64,000 bases of DNA, taken from NCBI GenBank assembly GCA_039707655.1, contig CM077667.1, positions 59,053,628 to 59,117,627 of the forward strand, in the 5' to 3' direction. This document shows, piece by piece, positions 35,098-45,643 of the stretch (its first letter is position 1; every line of letters begins with the position of its first letter). The DNA is from Elymus sibiricus. Taxonomy: Eukaryota > Streptophyta > Magnoliopsida > Poales > Poaceae. The notes beneath the pieces are model-generated. The model worked only from the letters and a program-made list of their open reading frames with translations, was not told the DNA's origin and searched no databases. The position numbers and the translations under genes are program-made.

Positions 35098-35962
35098 GAT
35101 TCTTGTTGCCGAAGGGTGACACATCGGGGTGCCGGCACCGTCTTCTTGCTTCCGCCTCCATATTCTCTTCCTCCCGACCTCCGTGTCAGATGGGAGGTAG
35201 TTCAACTTCAGGTCGACGTCCGTAGCTCAAATCTCCGGCAGTCAGCGGTGTTGTTGTGGCGGTCTCTTCGCTCCTAGTGGTTCTGTCCCCGACATCATTG
35301 AGATTGGTTCGTTACTGGAGTTGCTTCTGAGAACAAGGACCACATTGCATATGAAACTTTTTGTCTGGGGTCCTTTCAGCATTCTTCAAGGATTGTATTG
35401 TATTGTACTTTATTTCTTTTGAAGTCTTTGGAAAGGTTGTCTGTGTTCCATGTGATAACTTATGGAAATCATAAATTCCAAACGTTTTGGATTTTCCCAT
35501 AGCAAATTGAACGGTTTTATGGCAACTTTAGTTGACGTGAGGATGGTAAATTTAGTCGACAAGCACGCAATTTCATGGCAAAAAACAAACTGCGGATGGC
35601 ACTGCCATACTTAGCAACTAAACTTTCACTCCCTAGTGTATATAAATTTCTACATTTTTTTTTTTTTCCATGGGAAAATCCCTAATGTTCGGGACTTATT
35701 AGGCGTCCATAATTTAATGCAACTCTGGGTACTTCCGGGCCCTTCCTCATGTTCAAAAAAAAAGTAAGTGGCCTTTGAACCGTGTGCCTTGGCCGCAAAG
35801 TAAGTCATTGTGACTTCATAATGTTGTACAGAAAGCATGTGGTATATGATTATATATTTCTTTCTCATTTGTTTTGTGTGTGATTATATACTTCTCTCGC
35901 CTATATAACGTTGAACCAACAAAATCGCACTTGAGCACAACAATAAAAGAAACTAATTTTAT

Positions 35963-36913
35963 GTCAATGGTGATTTGACAGACTTGTGCAAAAGTGCATG
36001 CCTGGGAAGGAGATGAAAATGTTGAAGAGCTAAAGAATGAAGGCATGATTGCCGTTAAAAAAAAGAGGTAGTCAACCCTGAGCCCCTGAGAAGACAAGAA
36101 GATTGAAAAACCCGACGGCTCGTGCCTTGGCTAGCTCTTGTTGCCCGGATTTTTCAGATTTTAGTCATGTGCGGCTGGTCTACTGTGCGCACATCTACTC
36201 TGATAATCGGTCATCTGTATCCGACAGAATAGATAGAAAAGGTAGGTCTTGATCGTAAAAAGGGGACACGACCTCCTCGTTCTTGTCTCCGGTCATATGG
36301 TTTCCTCTCATTTTCCGGTGCCTCCTTTTCCTACATATATGATTGATGTACATATAGTTCAACAATCTCATATGGTAGTTGCACAAGCAGTAGATTGAGT
36401 GGTTGTACACTAGCCCTCATATATCATTTATATAATTATTTTTTGCTACAGCTAAATTTTGAATATATGTGTGTGGACTATATATAGCCACACACCGATA
36501 ATTACAGTATAAGAGATAACTCCAATTAGTACAGTTACTAGCTTGGCATATACTTGGTAGGTTTCAATATATCTTATTAATTACATTACAGTTGGCACCA
36601 TGAATAATTGTTAGAAGTCTGGTTCCATATCTTTCGAATTATGTCTACTGGAAGATCATAGAAAACAACATGTGTTGATTTTACATTGCTGCCAGGTTCA
36701 AATTGTTGACCCTTATTACCAATGTAGGCATAAAACCATAGTATAACCATATTGATTACGATTCGCTGTCCAAACATCGCCTCCATGAATACCCAGCTGC
36801 AAAAAAATGAGCAGTTTTAGACAGCAAAATAATTCAGGAAATCGAATTTATACCTTGACATCTGTTTTCAATTGTTATATTAAAAGTATTTACAAGGTAG
36901 ATTTAATTAAGAG
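35963..36913 (+). repeat. Duplicated segment, copy B (partner at 24415-25358)
   Basis: The second copy of the ~945-bp segment, same orientation, 11.5 kb downstream; the LINE-like and Copia 1 insertions account for most of that spacing. It contains TATA module copy 3 (TATA box 36478-36487). After AATTTAATTAAGAG the two copies diverge completely. No coding frame. Confidence 0.9.
36335..36655 (+). promoter_or_regulatory. TATA-containing module, copy 3
   Basis: TATA box CTATATATAG between GTGTGTGGA and CCACACACC, with GTACACTAGCCCTCATATATC upstream and GGTAGGTTTCAATATATCTT downstream as in the other copies. No gene follows before Copia element 2. Confidence 0.5.
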
Positions 36914-37617
36914 AAACTTAAGAAATAATTGCAAGGGGCAGCCTCCCTAGCAAGCATCCCCTTGGGACATGTACACTGGAAGTGCATGAATAGATGCTTA
37001 GCAAAATAAACTGGCATTTTCTTCCACGTTTTTTTTAGAAAAGGAGAAATACCTCCGGCCTCTGCATCAGTGCGATGCATGCAGCCCCTTTACTAATGAA
37101 AGCAATCAAATAATCCGCGGTTACGAAAAATCTCCAAAGGAGCAGCAAAGTAATTGAACAAAAAAATGTGCCACAACCGGCTAAAATAGGCCTAGATGCC
37201 TAACCATCTATCCTAACATTTGTGCTTACTTTGAAGCATGTGTTACTTATAAGACACTACTGCTTGAGAAGTGCTAATATGTGTAACATACAATAAGATG
37301 TTTAAGAACCAACTAGGAAGGCCTTGCATCCAGTGGAGTAGATCCAAATTGCATGCATACGCATGACGGACGTGAGTCTTAATAATGATCCATATCGTTA
37401 TCTCTTATCCTTAAGTTACTTAACTATGGTTAATTATTATTTTATGATCTAAATGCATCTGATCACATGGTCAGAGTCCTTTTTTGGCAGGAAATGGTGA
37501 AGTCCTTCCGGCTGACCATTGGCGCTTTTTGATGCATCTGAACTCTGAAGCAAGTCACTTATATCGTTTTACAGTGGATTTTTTTGTAGCGGAGGTGCGG
37601 CAATGAAAGCGACAGTC

Positions 37618-37655
<38 letters not shown>

Positions 37656-38078
37656 CGTTTCACAGGCAGCATCGAACGCGAACGAACGACGACGGTTAGC
37701 GAACCACAACATGGATAGAATGTTCTTGTTTTCCTTGTGTGATTGAGCATGTGTTTATGGCTGCACAACTTTGAGTCATTCCATCGGATAGGGCATGGAT
37801 GACAACTAGGTATGAACGTCCCTCTAGTGCAAGCAAAAACATGGTCAGATTCGTTCTACCGACCATGTGGTGCAGAAGGATCGGAAGGCAAGACATGGGC
37901 AACTAAGTCACTGAGAAACTAGCGGTCAAGAGATTAAAGATGGGATATCTCAATATTCATGGTGCTATGGATCTATAGTTTATGGGCCGAAGGGAAATCC
38001 CATGATAGGACGCAGCCTCCAGTCTTTCATGTAGTTCGCTACTAATTCTAGACTTGAAGCAGAAAGCTTGGCACTAGG
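36914..38078. other. Non-coding stretch with a C35 run
   Basis: 37030-37200 includes TTTTTTTTAGAAAAGGAG then CCTCTGCATCAGTGCGATGC, which I recall as a common dispersed Triticeae repeat. A run of about 35 C occurs at 37620-37654. Otherwise unique-looking. CTAGG at 38074-38078 is the target duplication of the next element. Confidence 0.4.
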
Positions 38079-38248
38079 AGTTAAAGAGTAAATCTCACGT
38101 TTATTAGATTGTACAGAGGTTTACATATATGGAGTAACCGACTCCAGTACTCACGCACGCGCTATGGAGGTCCTATATTCCAGGAGGTGGACTCGGGAAG
38201 TTACAACACACACACGTTACATACACGTAATACATATACAACTTAACA
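38079..38248 (-). repeat. 3' LTR of Copia element 2
   Basis: 170 bp; matches the 5' LTR except for four substitutions and one extra AC in the ACACACAC run. Confidence 0.93.
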
Positions 38249-38267
38249 CCCCCCCCCCCCCCCCCCC
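38249..38267 (-). other. Homopolymeric polypurine tract (G19) of Copia element 2
   Basis: An uninterrupted C19 run on the + strand abuts the 3' LTR, i.e. a G19 tract preceding the LTR on the coding strand. Position fits the polypurine tract; the homopolymer length may be affected by assembly. Confidence 0.75.
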
Positions 38268-38269
38268 TC

Positions 38270-41200
38270 AGATGGAACGTTGCCTTGCAAGACGTTCAAG
38301 CTGGACCGGAAGTTGAGAAACACTTGGGATGGTAGTCCTTTTGTGAAGATATCCGCAAACTGAGAGCTGCTGGGCACATGAAGGACTCGTGCTTCACCGA
38401 GGGCCACACAGTCTCGAACAAAATGTAAATCAATCTCCACATGCTTGGTTCTCTGGTGCTGCACCGGGTTGGAGGAAAAATACATGGCGCTGATATTGTC
38501 ACAATAAACAATAGTGGCACGGGATGGAGGTCGATGCAACTCATGTAGTAATTGTCGCAGCCAGCATGACTCAGCAACGCAATTTGCAACAGCCTGGTAT
38601 TCCGCCTCGGCGCTGGAGCGAGAGACAGTGTGTTGCCGCTTGGACGACCAAGAAATGAGGTTGGATCCAAGAAACACACAAAAGCCAGAAGTAGACTTGC
38701 GAGTGTCCGGACATCCCGCCCAATCGGCATCGGAATAAGCAACAAGATCATGGTTGGTGGACTTAAAGAAACGAAGACCATAGTGAGAAGTGCCCTTGAG
38801 ATAGCGTAAAATACGTTTGATCAACTGATAATGGCCCTCACGAGGGTCATGCATAAACAGACACACTTGTTGCACGACATAGGCAATGTCTGGACGGGTG
38901 AGTGTGAGGTATTGTAGTGCAGCAGCAAGGCTGCGATACAAAGAAGGATCATGCATGGGTAGCCCGGAATTGGAGGACAGTTTGGCATGGGTGTCTACGA
39001 GGGTGGATATGGGGTTGCAGTTCAACATGCGAGCACGGTCAAGAATCTCAAGGGTGTATTGTTGCTGTGACAAGAAGAGTTGATCATGAGAGCGTGTCAC
39101 ATTAATGCCCAAAAATGATGGATGTCACCAAGATCACTCATGGCAAACTCGGCTTTGAGAGAAGAAATAATGGATGCAAGGAGGGTGGACGTGTTGGCGC
39201 TGAGGATGATGTCATCGACATAAAGCAAAAGGTAAGCCGTGGAAGACCCATGGTGAAGAATGAACAAAGAAGAATCACATTTGGATGCAACAAAACCCAA
39301 TGTCATGATGAAAGACTTGAACCTAAGAAACCATGTGCGAGGTGCTTGTTTGAGGCCATAAAGAGACTTGTTTAAGCGACAAACAAAATCCGGACGAGCA
39401 GAGTCAACAAAACCGGATGGTTGAGCACAAAAGACAGTCTCATCAAGGGTGCCATGAAGAAAGGCGTTCTTGACATCCAACTGATGGATCGGCCAGGAAT
39501 GTGAAGTTGCAAGACTGAGCACCACGCGAATGGTTGCCGGTTTGACAACCAGACTAAATGTCTCACCATAATCAACACCCTCACGTTGTGTGAAACCACG
39601 AACCACCCATCGAGCCTTGTAGCGAGCCAACGAGCCATCAGTGTTGAATTTATGGCGAAAAATCCACTTGCCCGTGACCACATGCACACCTGCAGGACGA
39701 GGAACCAAAGACCAAGTGTCATTCTGCAACAATGTGTTAAATTCGTCAAGCATAGCATTGTACCAGTGCGGATCCTTTATAGCCACTTTATATGAGGATG
39801 GAATGGGCGAAATTGAAGTGGAAAGGGTAAAGGCAGAATCCTTTTTACGCATAAAATAGCCGAATTTGCCACGGATGCGCATTTGGTGTGCATTTTCGGG
39901 TGGATCTACCGGAATGGAGTGGGGTGGCAGTGGAGGCTCACTTGGCGCGCATGCAGTGGTGGAGGAGGGAGCGTGCATGGGGGGGGGGGGGGGGGGGGGA
40001 TGCATGTTCATGTGTGGGGCTGTTGGTCTGGTCCGTGGGAGGCAGGGTTGGCTGATTGGCGCTAGGCTGGTGGCATGAGGTGCGGGCATGGGAGTTGCTG
40101 GAGGTGTGATTGTTGGTGGGAGGCGTGGTAACGGGCGACTGGAGGGAGGAACCGTTGGGGGGTGAAGATCCCGAGGTGGACTGGTTTGGCCGGTACGAGG
40201 TGTGCGAGCGTGGATTGTTGATGTAGATGGGGATAAACAGTGCGGCATGTGGGGGATCCGATGCGGCTGGGTGTTCTGGTGGCTCAGATGTGGCATCACC
40301 GTAGGGAAAAGATTTTTAATCAAAGTTGACATGGCGTGAGATGATCACTTTGCGCGTGGCGAGGTCAAGGCACCGGTAGCCCTTATGCTCTAGCGGATAA
40401 CCAAGGAAAATGCAGCGAGCAGAAAGGCGCAAGTTTATTTGGCATGTTAGCATATGTATTTGGAAAACAAAGACAACCAGAACACACGGAGGTGATCATA
40501 GGAGGGATGAACACCAAAAAGTAAGTAGTGGGGAGTGAGAAAGTTGATCGGACTAGAGGGGCGCCGGTTTAAGAGATGAGTGGCAATGTAGAGGGCCTCA
40601 ACCCAAAATTGGGGTGGCAAATTTGCGTGGAGGAGTAAGGTGCGTACTATGTCATTTGTTGAGCGAATGAGGCGTTCGGCCTTGCCGTTTTGTGGAGAGG
40701 TATGAGGGCAAGAGAGACAAAATACGATGCCATTGGTGGAGAAAAATTCATGGAAGGAGTGATTGATGAACTCTCCACCATTGTCACTTTGCATGCATTT
40801 GATGATCGTGTTGAATTGTGTGTGAACATACATGAAAAACCGTTGGAGAACCGTGGAGGTGTCCGATTTTCGGCGGAGAGGGAAGGACCATGAGTAGTGA
40901 GAGTAGTCATCCAACACAATCAAATAATATTCGTAACCGGAAAAGCTTGCATGAGGGGAGGTCCACAAATCACAATGAATGAGCTGAAAAGGTGAGGTGG
41001 TAACATTATTGGAAGAGGAAAATGGGTGTCGTGTATGACGACCTAATTGGCATGCGTGACATGAAGAGATATGTCGTTTATTACAAGAGGAAATAAAATC
41101 CCTAGAAAGGCGAGATAGAGTGCCGCCCCCCGGGTGACCGAGCCGATGGTGCCATAAGTCTGCATCCACGGTGATGGGGAAGGCTGCTTGGGTAGACGAA

Positions 41201-42788
41201 GGAGTGCCAGTGAACAGATAAAGGTTGCACGTGCTAGTGGAGATCATGAGGATTTTCCGAGTGACTAGGTCCTTCACAACAAAACCAAATGGTGAGAATT
41301 CAACAGTGACCCAATTATCAGTAGTGAATTTACGTACAGAAATGAGACTGGTAATGATAGCGGGAGAAACAAGCACGTCATTAAGGGAAAAATTATGGGG
41401 TGATAAAGATGTGGATCCAGTGGCTAATATTGGAAGCTTAACACCGTTACCTACGGTAATGCCAGAGGAATTTAACGACTGAGGAGAGAGACAGAAGGTG
41501 AGGTTATCCGGATTGCCAGTGACATGAGAGGTCGCGCCCGAGTCCATGTACCACTCGGTGCCGCTGTTGGGATGTTGTGTCGCAATGTTGCTGTAGGCGG
41601 CGTTGAACATGGCCTGGTGATGCCACGAAGGAGTGACGGGCAGAGGCGGCGGAGGAGCGTGCATGGGCGGGGAAGAGTGCAGCACCGGGTAGCATGTGTC
41701 ATGCCACCAGGTCGTGGACCGAGCACCACAGCCGCATTGGGCGGCACCCAGGATGGGCGGGGCGACGCCATCCCGTAGGGGGCGAAGTAGCCAATCCAGG
41801 GGGCTTGCTGCTGCTGGCCGCATCCACCATCGCCGCGGCCGCGCCCACGGCCACGGCCTCGACGGTTGTTGTGGCTGCCGCGACCGCCACCCTGCTGTCC
41901 GCTGCCGCGTCCGCCACCACGGCCGTCCTGTTGGTAGCCACGGTCGCCACCATAGCCGCCCTGCTGGGCGCGGTCTCCACGGTCACCGCCATAGCCGCCG
42001 CCCTGCTGGGCGCGGTCACCGCGAGGATCACCTCCAGTGGAGCTGCTCCCTTGCGCAAGCAGAACGGCGTGGCGCTTCTCCTCGCGCCGGGTCTTGAGAT
42101 CTTTCTCCTTGAGGTCGAGGCGGGAGAGGGCCACATCAAAGGATGGGAGAGGCACGAGGTCACCGAGCACAGTGCCGATGGTCTCAAAGTCCTCATGGAG
42201 GCCGAGCATCTGGATGGTGAGATCTTTGTCGGAGACGCCCATGCCGACGTCCTCCATTGCATCGGTGACCATCTTGAGCTCACGACCATAGTCAGCAATG
42301 GACATGTTACCTTGGCGGAGGTTGCGGTACTTGCGGGTGAGGTGGACGCCCTGGGCAGCGTTGTTGGCGAGGAAGTAGTCGCGGATGCGGGTCCAGGTCG
42401 CGAGGGCGGTGCCGTCGTCCGAGATGACCATGTCGGCAAGGCGGCCGGCGATGGTGGAGTATATCCAGAGGACGATCCGGAGATCAGTCTTGAGCCAGTC
42501 CGGATTGGTGACGTCGGGGTCGGCCTCCTCGTCGATGTGGTCGAGAGCATCACACTCGGCGAGGACGAAGCGGAAAAGGGTGCGCCAGCGGTGATAGTTG
42601 TTAGCAGCGGGATTGAGTTTGAAATCAATATAGGTGTGGATATTGGTGTTGTGGACAGTAGGCGTGAAGAAGTGGGCTGGCGCAATGGTGGAGAGAGAGC
42701 CAGAGGCTGTGGTGGAGAGAGACAGCGAGGTCTGGGAGGAGGTAGCCGGGAGAGTAGTGGCGGCGGCGACGCCCTGGGTGCCGGCCAT
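38270..42788 (-). pseudogene. gag-pol of Copia element 2 (several frameshifts)
   Basis: Gag starts MAGTQGVAAATT at 42788. The gag core NNYHRWRTLFRFVL is followed by a tail rich in GGRGSGQQGG and RGRGRG, with no CCHC zinc knuckle. Protease WYMDSGATSHVTG lies near 41555-41517, GAG-pre-integrase LWHHRLGHPG near 41155, integrase motifs MQSDNGGEF and SPQNGKAERL near 40795-40670, RT YVDDIIL near 39230-39208, and RNase H from YSDADWAGCPDTRKSTSG to ADIFTKGLP at 38330. Frame changes occur near 41.72 kb (end of gag), twice between 40.40 and 40.49 kb, and near 39.105 kb at a T run. A TAA stop lies near 40318. A G21 run on the + strand (39979-39999) gives a proline run. Not functional. Confidence 0.93.
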
Positions 42789-42804
42789 GAGGAGGAAGGA
42801 GGAA

Positions 42805-42816
42805 GGCCTGATACCA
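42805..42816 (-). other. Primer-binding site of Copia element 2
   Basis: On the minus strand TGGTATCAGGCC follows the 5' LTR directly, matching the initiator methionine tRNA complement in its first nine bases. Confidence 0.8.
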
Positions 42817-42984
42817 AGTTAAAGAGTAAATATCACGTTTATTAGATTGTACAGAGGTTTACATATATGGAGTAACCGACTCCAGTACTCACGCACGCGC
42901 TATGGAGATCCTATATTCCAGGAGGTGGACTCGGGAAGTTACAACACACACGTTACATACACGTAATACATGTACAACTCAACA
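42817..42984 (-). repeat. 5' LTR of Copia element 2
   Basis: 168 bp. On the minus strand it starts TGTTGAGTTGTACATG and ends CTCTTTAACT next to the primer-binding site. Confidence 0.93.
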
Positions 42985-43039
42985 CTAGGAACGAGATAAA
43001 ATCGTTAGTGTTTCAGAGAACTATAGTTTCTGCTTATTC

Positions 43040-43345
43040 CTTGGTGCCTCCTATTCCTATACATATCACTCTTGTACGTACATGTAAGCAATCTAATCCA
43101 ACAGTTGTTGCACACACAATACATTGGACGCATGACGCATACACCAATCACGCAACTAAATTGTGAACTTCATATATGCCTGAACACTATATATAGGAAC
43201 ACACACCTAGGTGTATTGTACAAGAGCTAGCTGCAATAATAAATGTATTTATTAGTTCAACATGCAGTTGGTTGGTTTCAATATTTCATGTTAATTAGAC
43301 TAGATTGAAATAAAGTAGAAGAGTTTGATTGCTATCTTTGTAATT
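43040..43345 (+). promoter_or_regulatory. TATA-containing module, copy 4
   Basis: TATA box CTATATATAG at 43187-43196. GCAACTAAATTGTGAA upstream resembles copy 1 most closely; CAAGAGCTAGCTGCAATAAT and TTGGTTGGTTTCAATAT lie downstream. More diverged than copies 2 and 3. No gene follows. Confidence 0.45.
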
Positions 43346-43589
43346 TAAATCCATCATATGATCTACACAAATAACATAGAGGGATTCTTGGATGATTAAA
43401 TATTAAATATATCTTACCCACTTTATGTATATGGCTAATTGCCCCTGCGCTGCAATGGAGGCATATATATTTTAGTGGTTAACATCAATTGTGTCTTCCA
43501 TATACCTTCCACCCACTAGCTCCAACATATTCGGTTACAACCCCCCTTTCACTGTAACCCACACACACTTTGGACAAATAAAATAGTAT

Positions 43590-43875
43590 TAAATCATTGA
43601 GAGTACTATGTTTCCAGTTTGTGAAGCAATAACAGAATCATTTTTCATATTATTGACGGAAGTAGATGTAATGCCAGGCAATTAAATTAGGAAATAAATC
43701 ATGGGGTGTGAATTGATGAAAGATGTGATGTTGGGCAAATAAAATTGGAAATAAATCATTGGGGTACTACATATCCAATTTGCCAAACGAAAAAAAAAAG
43801 ATTAGTTTCCATATTATAGAAGGAGATGTGATGCCGGGAATCTAAATTTGGAAATAAATCCATGGGAAGGGGCGG
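43590..43875. repeat. Degenerate tandem triplication, ~85-115-bp units
   Basis: Units containing GATGT(A/G)ATGCC(A/G)GG, then AATTAAATT(A/T)GGAAATAAATC and ATGGGG, recur at about 43668, 43725 and 43825. Copies are imperfect and unevenly spaced. Non-coding. Confidence 0.6.
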
Positions 43876-44078
43876 AATCAAAGAAGAGACAAAAACCATG
43901 AAGGCGAGGAAGTATTATACATCATACCTCATATGAGTCACACTACTTAAAGTACCATCTTGAAGTCGGCTGCACCAATCTACAGTTTTTGTTTGAAACA
44001 GTATTTCCTACCATAGTCATCTATGCTCGTATTTACTTATTTAGAGTTCCTTTTTGTGGAAATTGTAATACGTATTAT

Positions 44079-44645
44079 TAGGGGTGAAACCGGATTGGAT
44101 TCGGATCCTTATATCGTATACTATTCCATATTTAGTTTTGGATTCGGAAGCGGAACGAATGCGGATTCGAACACCAGACTATGTGGATTCAGACATGGTA
44201 CGATAAGCTAACATAGCTATGTCAGGTCGGAAAAGGTCATTTACCATTTTCATATACGAGGAATACAAAATTTCTTTAAACTACAATACATAGATACATA
44301 ACGCATTAGATGGTATTGAAATAAGCGAAATAACTCGCTAATAAGCATGTGTCTTGTCTCATGAGTAAAGATTGCGTTCACATATTGGCACTTTAATACT
44401 CCTTATATTTTGGAATGGAAGGAGTATTTAAAACTTCGCGAACAAAACGGATTCGAAATCTAGGAGGTCAGATTATCCGGTTACAAGAAAGGGAATATCG
44501 TACTGTGCCGTGTATTAGTCCTACCATACCCTATCAATCGGACCAATCGGATTGTTTTCGGATGTCAAAAATCTCTTGCCATGCCGTGTTAAAACGGATT
44601 TGAAACCGGTTTTGGACGAAGAAATTTCTAACCACTTTCAACCTT
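44079..44645. mobile_element. Possible hAT-like non-autonomous element
   Basis: Begins TAGGGGTGAAACCGGATTGG and holds many CGGATTCG-type motifs on both sides, ending near GGATTTGAAACCGG and CCACTTTCAACCTTA. Ends are only partly complementary (about 10 of 15) and no 8-bp duplication was found, so the call is weak. Within it, TACTCC...GGAGTA at 44396-44429 resembles a deleted Stowaway remnant. Confidence 0.3.
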
Positions 44646-44653
44646 ACATGTTA

Positions 44654-44907
44654 CTCCCTCCGTTCCTAAATATAAGGTGTATACTATTTTCAAAAAGTCA
44701 AACTTATCTAACTTTGACCAAATTGTAGACAAAAATATCAATATCTAGAATACCAAATCATTATCCCTAGATTCACCATTAAATATATTTTTAGATTTTA
44801 CTTATTTAGTTGTAGATCCTTATATATTTTTCTATAAACCTGGTCAAACATAGACATGTTTAACTTTTTGAAAAACTAATACACCTTATATTTAGAAACG
44901 GAGGGAG
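44654..44907. mobile_element. Stowaway (Tc1/mariner) MITE, 254 bp
   Basis: Terminal repeats CTCCCTCCGTTCCTAAATATA and the matching end TATTTAGAAACGGAGGGAG, with TA duplications at 44652-44653 and 44908-44909. Inner sequence also pairs (CAAAAAGTCAAAC...GTTTAACTTTTTG), as usual for grass Stowaways. Confidence 0.95.
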
Positions 44908-44919
44908 TATTTATTTAGG

Positions 44920-45000
44920 ACAGTAAAACTAAGCCTAAACCGAGCGTTCTCACGTCATGTATGTTTTTAGCCGTTGGATCTCCTGGTTCGGTCCTCATAG
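44920..45000 (+). repeat. Left part of a dispersed unit split by the Gypsy element
   Basis: AGGACAGTAAAACTAAGCCTA, CGTTCTCACG and TTAGCCGTTGGAT resemble 61867-61960. The unit continues after the Gypsy element at 57673. CATAG (44996-45000) is the duplicated target. Confidence 0.65.
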
Positions 45001-45576
45001 TGATGGGGATATGTACCTAGGGTAGGATCATAGGCCTGACCTACATACCCTACTTAAGGACATGACCTTAGAGAACTTAAGGATTACAAGGAAGCCTCCG
45101 ACTGAAATCACCATGGCGTACGAGTCACTCGACAACATCAACTCGGAGGTTTCTTCCTCCACTCGACGGTTGCCTTTCACTCGGAAGAACTAGAAGTCAC
45201 TCGACCGCAGAAGACCAGAAGCCACTCCAGGGAGGCCAACGGGCAGGCGTTTGACTAGACACCATTAGTAGCATTTATTACGTACGTTATCAGTAACGTA
45301 CGCCTTCATTACCACTATCGGACCCTTGGTTGCCGGTATTCATGAGGGGCAGCGCACTCTATATAAGCCGCCCCTCCCCTCTGGCACAAGGGTTCGCACC
45401 CCCTGTAACTCTCATATTCCACACGACAAGAGCTCCTGAGCACCGAGACGTAGGGCTGTTACCTCCACGAGAGGGGCCTGAACTCGTACATCTGTGTGTA
45501 CAACCTCGCCGTAGCTAGGACTCTGCCCTCTCCTTTCGTACCCATATCTTCTACTGTCAGACTCGTTCCCACGACC
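45001..45576 (+). repeat. 5' LTR of the Gypsy element
   Basis: 576 bp starting TGATGGGGATATG. Contains several CACTCGAC/CACTCGG motifs and a TATA box in CTCTATATAAGCCGC (45357-45371), so it should hold the element's promoter. The last two bases are CC where the 3' LTR has CA. Confidence 0.95.
45357..45371 (+). promoter_or_regulatory. LTR promoter TATA box
   Basis: CTCTATATAAGCC is conserved in the 5' LTR and in the solo LTR at 15405-15420; in the 3' LTR two bases are lost (CACTATATAAGCC). Expected to drive the gag-pol transcript. Confidence 0.7.
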
Positions 45577-45578
45577 GT

Positions 45579-45596
45579 TGGCGCCCACCGTGGGGC
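45579..45596 (+). other. Primer-binding site of the Gypsy element
   Basis: TGGCGCCCACCGTGGGGC starts 2 nt after the LTR, the usual position and form for this group. I do not assign the tRNA. Confidence 0.75.
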
Positions 45597-45643
45597 AGAC
45601 GTCTAAGCGACTTCCGGCGAGGTTGCATTTTTTCCCCTTCATC

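Larger units (their letters stand above)
27926..35764 (+). mobile_element. LINE-like (5'-truncated) insertion with 15-bp target duplication, split by Copia element 1
   Basis: TAAGTGGCCTTTGAA occurs at 27911-27925 and again at 35765-35779. Just before the second copy is GTTCAAAAAAAAAG, a short poly-A tail. A long duplication plus 3' poly-A is the signature of target-primed retroposition. Without the Copia element (28576-35097 plus one GATTC), the inserted sequence is ~1.3 kb (27926-28575 and 35103-35763). It contains GC-rich leader-like sequence and a T-rich tail with TGTATTGTATTGTACTTTAT, which resembles plant LINE 3' ends. No endonuclease or reverse transcriptase frame remains, so a 5'-truncated LINE or a processed transcript are both possible. 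Confidence 0.7.
38079..42984 (-). mobile_element. Copia element 2, full-length (4.9 kb) with very short LTRs, CTAGG target duplication
   Basis: LTRs at 38079-38248 and 42817-42984 are near-identical; on the minus strand they run TGTT(A/G)AGTTGTA...CTCTTTAACT, so the end is CT instead of CA. CTAGG flanks both sides (38074-38078 and 42985-42989). Coding is on the minus strand. Gag has a UBN2-type domain and a Gly/Arg-rich tail, followed by protease, integrase, RT and RNase H. The short LTRs and gag type suggest the Ale/Retrofit group; this is tentative. LTRs differ at about four positions plus a 2-bp indel. Confidence 0.95.

Noticed and set aside
36195..36410. 71-codon minus frame similar to the + frame at 63694
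   Set aside because: The similarity comes from the inverted TATA-module copy; the shared DNA has no conserved codon structure in the other copies.
41694..42845. Frames of 383 (+) and 372 (-) codons over the Copia 2 gag
   Set aside because: Shadow frames over a GC-rich gag gene whose real frame contains recognisable gag motifs.
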